A stretch of DNA of 64,000 bases, from the NCBI GenBank assembly GCA_027625915.1, contig JANTQA010000036.1, positions 6,407,001 through 6,471,000 on the forward strand. Reading direction: 5' to 3'. A program made the translations under genes and the position numbers. Source of the DNA: Anaeramoeba flamelloides (taxonomy: Eukaryota > Metamonada > Anaeramoebidae). Below are positions 58,388 through 64,000 of this stretch, in pieces (within the stretch, counting starts at the first letter, position 1; each line of letters starts with the position of its first letter). Under the pieces are notes generated by a model. The model worked only from the letters and a program-made list of their open reading frames with translations. It had not been told where the DNA came from and ran no database searches.

Positions 58388-58663
58388 GTTATAAATGAAT
58401 ATTTTTTTTTTTTTTTTTTTCTTTCTTTCTTGTTCTTTTTTTCTTCTTCTTTTTGATGAAAGCTAATTTAATTATGGAACAATTTTTTTCAAAATTTTTT
58501 CTTCACAAACTCTTGATTTTTTGCAGGGAATTTTGAGACTATTTAATCCTTTGCTTATGGCAATATTAATTTTTTCTTTTGAATAGAAGAAAGCGATCTC
58601 TTTTTTCACACTTGAATCCAAGATTTTAAAATCCTTTTTTCCTAAAAAAAGCAAAAATTACAG

Positions 58664-59169
58664 CTGTTTTAAGTACTATCTAAAATAAAGACACTATGGG
58701 TGATGTATGAGTCAAAAAATTGTTGAATTATTCTCTCAATCTCTTGAGTTCCGAAAAGAACTGTTAAATTTTGAATTTTACGAATTCGAAATTTGACTCA
58801 AGGTTATTCCTTAATTGTAAGTTGGTAATGAAAACCACAGCCCTAATCATTTTTCTTCTAAGATAAATATTATCTGGTTTCCAAGTAAAAACCTCTGTAA
58901 AAACCACAACCCAACCATTATTGATAAGACTTATTTTTTACTTTTCAATAAATACCTTTGAAAAAATCGAGTTATCACCAAAATGATTAGGGCTGTGGTT
59001 TTCATTACCAACTTACAATTAAGGAATAACCTTGAGTTAAATTTCGAATTCGTAAAATTCAAAATTTAACAGTTCTTTTCGGAACTCAAGAGATTGAGAG
59101 AATAATTCAACAATGTTTTGACAAATACGTCACCCATAGTGTCTTTATTTTAGATAGTACTTAAAACAG
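58664..59169. mobile_element. 506-bp foldback element with ~190-bp near-identical arms
   Basis: Left arm 58664-58854 and right arm 58980-59169 are reverse complements with only about half a dozen differences by eye. They start CTGTTTTAAGTACTATCTAA and end at the spacer with CAGCCCTAATCATTTT. The 125-bp spacer has no coding capacity. The ends are sharp but I see no target duplication (left flank TTACAG, right flank TGAGG). Arms this similar suggest recent origin or gene conversion between arms. It lies about 280 bp after the SNARE stop. Class unknown: foldback or MITE. Confidence 0.85.
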
Positions 59170-60714
59170 TGAGGAACCCACTTTTAAAAGTGGCAACCAA
59201 ACGAATTACAAACACGAATCAAACAGTTTGAGCATTCCTTTTTAAAAACTTTTATTCTAACTTTTTTAAGGACTATCCCAATTTTATGCTCTGTAACAGC
59301 TTAAATACAATGTACGAACCAGTTAAAATGATATCAAAGAATGTTTGTTGAGGAAAATGAAAAAAAGTAAATTTAACATTTTTAATAAAAATTAAGAATG
59401 AGCACATCAAATGAATTCGTAATATAAAATCCAAGTGTCATCCTTTTGTGTTGGTTTAAATTCTTTTAATTCTTTAATACCAGATTGTAATCACTTTAAC
59501 CAATATAAATATCTGGCATTTATATGGTATATTTCGAATTCATTAAGTACACCCATCCTTAAATTAAACATTTATTGATCAAAAACTTTTTGAACATCTC
59601 GAAAGTAACAGGGTAAATTTAAAATCCATTTTGTTTACATCACCCTTCACTGATTTTCCACTTTTTATTCGAGTAAACTTTGTTTCTGTCAAAAATGCCC
59701 AAATTTTTTTGTCCAAATTTCAATTATTTTTTTTATAATTGACCTTTAAAGAAATAAGTAGAATAATACACATCGGAGAATAGTTGATATCCATATGAAG
59801 TAAATCTAATCAAACAATATATTTTCTTGGAAATTGAAAAACTCAAAATTCTTTAGGTTATCCAATTTAGAAAAACAAAAATGTTCATTTTGATCTTCAA
59901 TTGAAGATCCAAAGAAAATTCCAATAAAAATCAATATGGTTTGTCTACAATCATTTTCACTGTTTGAATAACCATAAAATAAACTGCATTTTAATTAAGT
60001 GACTTTAGATCTTGCAATAAAAAAAAAATTTGCAACTGAATTATCGATCAAAAAAAAATAAAAAAAAAAAAAAGAAAAATGTGAAAAAATGGTTGAAATA
60101 TCCAAAATTAAATTTTTTTCTTCTAATATCCAATCAAACCCTTTAAAAACATGTAATTTACTTATTACAATTGGGCCCGTTTGACTGGAAAATAGTTTAT
60201 TACGTAAATTGCGAAAATAAAAAAAAAAAAAACTAAAATTAAAACAAAAAAAATTAAAATGAAAAATGGATTTTCAAATTATTCAAAAATCAAAATTATT
60301 AACAAATTGAATAAAGTTGTTATTATTAAAATATTGTTATTCTTTTAACTGCTTTTGTTGTGTTAAAATTTTGAATTTTAGTTCAGTAGATTTTCTTATT
60401 TGGTTCGTTGGGAAACCTTTAATTCTAAATCTAATGATTTTGAATTCTTCAGTATACCAATTAATATTCTCGTTTTTAAGTGTTCGGAAATTTAAAACTA
60501 TTTTTAATTTTTACAAATTTAATGTTTGTATTTTTCTATCAATTTAATTTTCTTCGGTATATTTTTAATCATGAGATCAATTTTTGCTTCAGTTTTATAA
60601 ATTAATCGTGATGGGTGAGTGAATATTAATTTAGGGGAAATTTGTAACTGGTTTATTGATAAATCTATCAATTCTTTCAAAATCACCTTTTGTCAAATCA
60701 AATCTTTCTAGGTA
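59170..60714. other. Spacer, no gene seen
   Basis: AT-rich. It includes at 60090-60205 a segment resembling 43990-44120 (TTTTTTCTTCTAATAT, CATGTAATTTACTTATTACA, GGAAAATAGTTTATTA), perhaps another old dispersed repeat. A 76-codon Phe/Leu-rich frame at 60317-60547 is probably chance. Confidence 0.45.
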
Positions 60715-60880
60715 GAAGAATATAAACTCCATTTCACTCAAAGACGCCCAGACTAAAATGAAAAATTCACTTTTTTTTTTTTCAAGAATCAACAAACTTA
60801 TGATTGTTTAGAAATAAGAGAAATAATACACTTTCAATTAGAGTTGAGATTCATAAAAGACATACCTGAACAAAGTTAAA
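60715..60880 (+). repeat. Short dispersed repeat, copy 2
   Basis: CCATTTCACTCAAAGACGCC, AAAATGAAAAATTCACTT, AGAAATAAGAGAAATAATAC and GATTCATAAAAGACATACCT correspond block by block to 54915-55075. Confidence 0.65.
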
Positions 60881-61604
60881 ATTTTTGAGCTACTTTCATT
60901 GGGAACGTCTCTTACAAAATTTCTCAATTTCTTTGGAAAAGCAAAATTGTTGACAATAAGATTTTTTAATAGTAAATGTATGAATTTTAAAAGAAAATAC
61001 AAAGTCTCAATTTTATTAAAGTTAATTTGAAATTTTTCTAAGATTATTTTTTTCTCAAATTTACTTTTTAAGAATTAAATTTCAAAAAAAAAAAGAAAAA
61101 AAAACAAATAAAAAACAAGAAAAAAGAAAAACAAAAAGAAAAACATTAACAAAATGAGAAAAAATGATTTTGATCTCAAAATAGAAAATTTAGTTTGAGA
61201 AGAATACTGAATTAAACTCAGAGAATATGTTCTATTTCTTCAATAAAATTGGATCCCATTGACTGAAAAAGACTTTATTTAAAAAAGTGGAAAATTAAAG
61301 CTTATAAAATAACAGTTTTCTAAACAATTTTTTTCTTCATTTTTTAGACTTTTAAACAATTTTCGAGTTAAAAAAATATCTTGCTCATTTATATTCTTTT
61401 CGCATGTTTTTTAAATATTTAATCTTAGCCAATTGAATTATTATTTGATCTGTATTAGATGTGATTAAAATTTTAACATTCATTAAATGGTTTAACATCA
61501 CATCAATCAGAAAAAATATCTGTATCATCAGAACTTTTATAATATTTTTATACCTTAAAAAATTTAAAATTAAACCTTTTTATTTTATTTTTACTTTACT
61601 TTTC

Positions 61605-61637
<33 letters not shown>

Positions 61638-62279
61638 ATATTCAATAATAATAGCAAGGGTTATTTATCTGGAAAAAAATAATTTTCGTACAATCATCCA
61701 ATACAAACAGATTTACAAATAGTTCAATGATTTTTTGATCTTATTAAACATTAATAAAATTCCTTTTTTATAATTTTTTTTTACAAATTTCTTCTTTTGA
61801 ATATTTATATTTACCAAACGATAATTAAGATTAAGCAAGTAGTCTCATGCTTTACATTTTTTTCCCAAAAAAGTTCAACCTTCAAGATCAATGAAAAAAT
61901 TAGATTCTTATTGCTATTTGTTGAAAAATAAATTGAACAAAATTTTCATTCAACTTTCCAAAAAGATTTTCAAGTCTAAACATTTCAAATTTTTAAAACT
62001 TAAAACAAGCATAAAATATTCAGTTCCCTTTTAGAATTGGAGGCTTTAATTGATTTATTTTAATTATTGAAGGTGTGATTTTTTTGGAAAGTTGAATGAA
62101 AAATTTGATCCATTTATTTTGCAATTAACAGTATTGATGAGTACTATTGATTTTTTCTTAATAATGAACAGTTTTCAAAAAAAAATTGTGAATTTGTGAG
62201 TTTTTTTTTCTCAAAACACCACTCCCAGTTTTGCAGAATTTTGAGTTAATTATTTCAACGTTACATAACTCGCAAAATT
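60881..62279. other. Spacer between repeats, with a (CTTTT)n tract
   Basis: No gene recognised. Contains a CTTTT pentamer repeat at about 61598-61628 that runs into a T run. A 73-codon frame over it (61461-61682) is compositionally spacer-like. Confidence 0.4.
61598..61636. repeat. (CTTTT)n microsatellite
   Basis: Six CTTTT units followed by about 13 T. Confidence 0.9.
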
Positions 62280-62960
62280 TGTACAAAAAACAATCTCTAA
62301 ATTTTGTATTTTTGAAATAGGCCCAGATAATAAACATTATTATATACTAAAAAATTTTAAAAGGGTTTACAACTTTATTAGATATTAATAGGAATTGAAA
62401 AAAAAAATGAAATTTTTCAGTAATATTTTTTTCATTTTTAATTGTAAAATTTTTTAAAATTTATATTTGATTTAGTGGAGAGGTTTTTTTAATCTATTTA
62501 TTTAATAGTATAAAAAGAATCATATTTTTTCAATTTTAACATGTAATAAAATATTTGTTTAAAAAGATATTGCTAAATTGAATTGAAAAATGATTATTTT
62601 TATGTTTTGGGAATATTGTTTATTATTATATTTTTTTTTGATGTTTGAATACAAATATATTTTCCCATTTTTTTTCTGCAAATTGTTTTAAGATTTATTC
62701 TAATTTAAAACTTAAGGTTCAAAATAAAGTTCATTCGTTGTAACTAATTTCAAAAAAAAAGATACCAAAAAATCGGTATTTTTTTCAAAATCGGAAATTT
62801 CAAGTAAAGGGGTTATTCTTATCTTAATGAGTTAAATAGAAATCTTTTTTTACTTAGATAAAATTATCATAACTTTAAAAAAATAATATATAAAAGATGT
62901 ACAACTGAAATCTAATATGTAGTTTTGGCTAACTTTAATTTTCAGAATTTATTTTTATTG
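62280..62960 (+). repeat. 0.7-kb direct repeat R3, copy 2
   Basis: Partner of 56210-56955, same orientation, roughly three quarters identical by eye, with small insertions and deletions spread throughout, so both copies are old. Non-coding. Confidence 0.75.
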
Positions 62961-63479
62961 TTCAAAGGTAGTTTTGAGTAACAGATCATAATTTTTAAAA
63001 TTTGGAACTTGACGTATTTTTTTGAGAAATAGTAAGTCAATTTTTTTATTTATTTATTTTTTTTTTTTCATTTTTTTTCATTTTTTGTGTGCAGCAAACA
63101 GTCATTTAAGGGTGTATTCTTCTTTTGATATGGTGTCATCCTCTCTTTTTTTAAAAGAAAATTCTAAAAATTATAATTAATAGAAGGCCAAGGGATTCTT
63201 GGAATAATTAAATTTCATTCTTTTCAATAAAATTATCTATTTATGATACATACATTTCTTTTTTAATTGACAAAAACTATTTTGAGCTATTAAAGTTCAA
63301 TCATCAAAATAGACAAATTTTGTTAATTTATTTTCTATAAAAAAAAAAAAAATTGTAAATCACTTATCAAAACCAATAAAAAGTTATTTATGAAAATTTT
63401 TTTAAAAAAATTTATTAAATTAATTTTATTGACACCATAAATAAATAAACAAATAAATAAAATTATCTTTATATAAGGT
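62961..63479. other. AT-rich spacer
   Basis: T-rich tract near 63040-63085. Nothing else recognised. Confidence 0.4.
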
Positions 63480-63800
63480 TTTTACTCCTCCTGTGTATTC
63501 TGGGGACGTGTCGTCAAGTGTTGTCAAGTGCTGTATAGTGCCTAGGTTTTTTTTAATTTGAGAAATAAAAAAAACCACAAGGGCCGTTTTCCAGAATTAG
63601 AAAGAATTTAGTAAAATCAAGATTTTTACTGAATTCTTTCAAATCCTGGAAAACCTAACGACAGTGGATAGTTTCTATCTTGTCATTAAAATGAAAATAT
63701 TATATATATATATATATAGTATTTATTATTTTTCTTCTTCACTTTTTTTTTATTTGATAAATTTTGTTTAATTGCCCCTTTCTCTCAATAACAATAAAAC
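63480..63800 (+). repeat. Hairpin-family repeat with GTGTTGTCAAGTGC units
   Basis: CTGTGTATTCTGGGG, then CGTGTCGTCAAGTGTTGTCAAGTGCTGTATAGTGCC units (63505-63541), then a TTTTTTAATTTGAGAAATAAA arm, the CGTTTTCCAGAATTAGAAAG arm with its partner TTTCAAATCCTGGAAAACCT, and an (AT)n tract at 63701-63718. It is the clearest link between the 48-kb repeat and the R4/hairpin families, because it carries both vocabularies. Confidence 0.75.
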
Positions 63801-64000
63801 AATTAAATTCAATTAATTAAATTTTTTATCTGATTATATCTCTATAAAGAATTCTTTTAGAAACATCTAATGTATTTTCAAAATAGCATAGTATTTTTTT
63901 ACATTGTATAGAATTCTATTTGTAAAATTGATTATATTAAATTAGGCCCATTTAATACTGATTGAAACTACAAAAATTGGATATTTGTCTTAGCGTATCG
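63801..64000. other. Right edge, nothing recognised
   Basis: AT-rich. No open frame or repeat end before the window closes. Confidence 0.5.

Noticed and set aside
1-64000. tRNA or rRNA genes
   Set aside because: I scanned by eye for T-arm-like GGTTC.A.TCC with paired stems and for rRNA-like G+C-rich blocks and saw none; a covariance-model search would be decisive.

Overview
The window is nuclear DNA of a unicellular eukaryote. It is extremely AT-rich between genes, carries long homopolymer tracts, and has few genes per kilobase. The genes have GT-AG introns, standard-code reading frames and, in all eight, a TAA stop. The content is typically eukaryotic: a kinesin, a Rab GTPase, a Qc-SNARE, a kelch/BTB protein, an LRR-PP2C phosphatase and a beta-barrel porin. 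The style (Asn/Lys-rich low-complexity tails, kelch-BTB and LRR-PP2C signalling proteins, very AT-rich spacers) recalls free-living amoeboid protists. My best guess is an Anaeramoeba-like metamonad, but this is an impression, not a proof.

Layout. 1.1-1.7 kb holds a 5'-truncated LINE tail with clear target-site duplications. 2.27-3.32 kb is a multi-pass membrane protein resembling YeeE/YedE sulfur-compound transporters. 8.06-10.28 kb is a two-exon kinesin. 16.45-23.87 kb is a seven-exon Rab GTPase whose fourth intron (4.5 kb) is packed with dead transposons. 26.88-28.77 kb (minus) is a single-exon kelch protein with tandem BTB domains. 31.17-40.60 kb (minus) is one three-exon gene for a 1309-residue LRR-PP2C phosphatase, and both of its introns contain copies of the same 1.1-1.2 kb repeat. 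45.19-46.55 kb (minus) is a two-exon VDAC-like porin. 50.34-51.63 kb is a small four-helix membrane protein that looks like a lone voltage-sensor domain; one splice junction is unresolved. 57.58-58.39 kb is a two-exon syntaxin-8-like Qc-SNARE.

The spacers and large introns are a graveyard of small mobile elements. I can separate at least seven groups by terminal repeats or copy comparison: Tc1/mariner-type elements with TA duplications (one with a decayed transposase), a 460-bp MITE family with 3-bp duplications, an older dispersed repeat called R2 here that hosts insertions of two other families, a 1.1-1.2 kb intronic repeat, a hairpin-rich family that starts with a short GTGCC-type minisatellite, a 506-bp near-perfect foldback element, and a 0.7-kb direct repeat.

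The genes show no operon-like or pathway clustering. Rab, SNARE and kinesin belong to membrane traffic and transport. The porin implies a mitochondrion or mitochondrion-related organelle. Two genes (LRR-PP2C, kelch-BTB) are likely signalling or ubiquitin-adaptor proteins. The strongest candidates for something undescribed are the hairpin-rich repeat family, the lone voltage-sensor-like gene, and the eukaryotic YeeE-like transporter without the signature cysteines.
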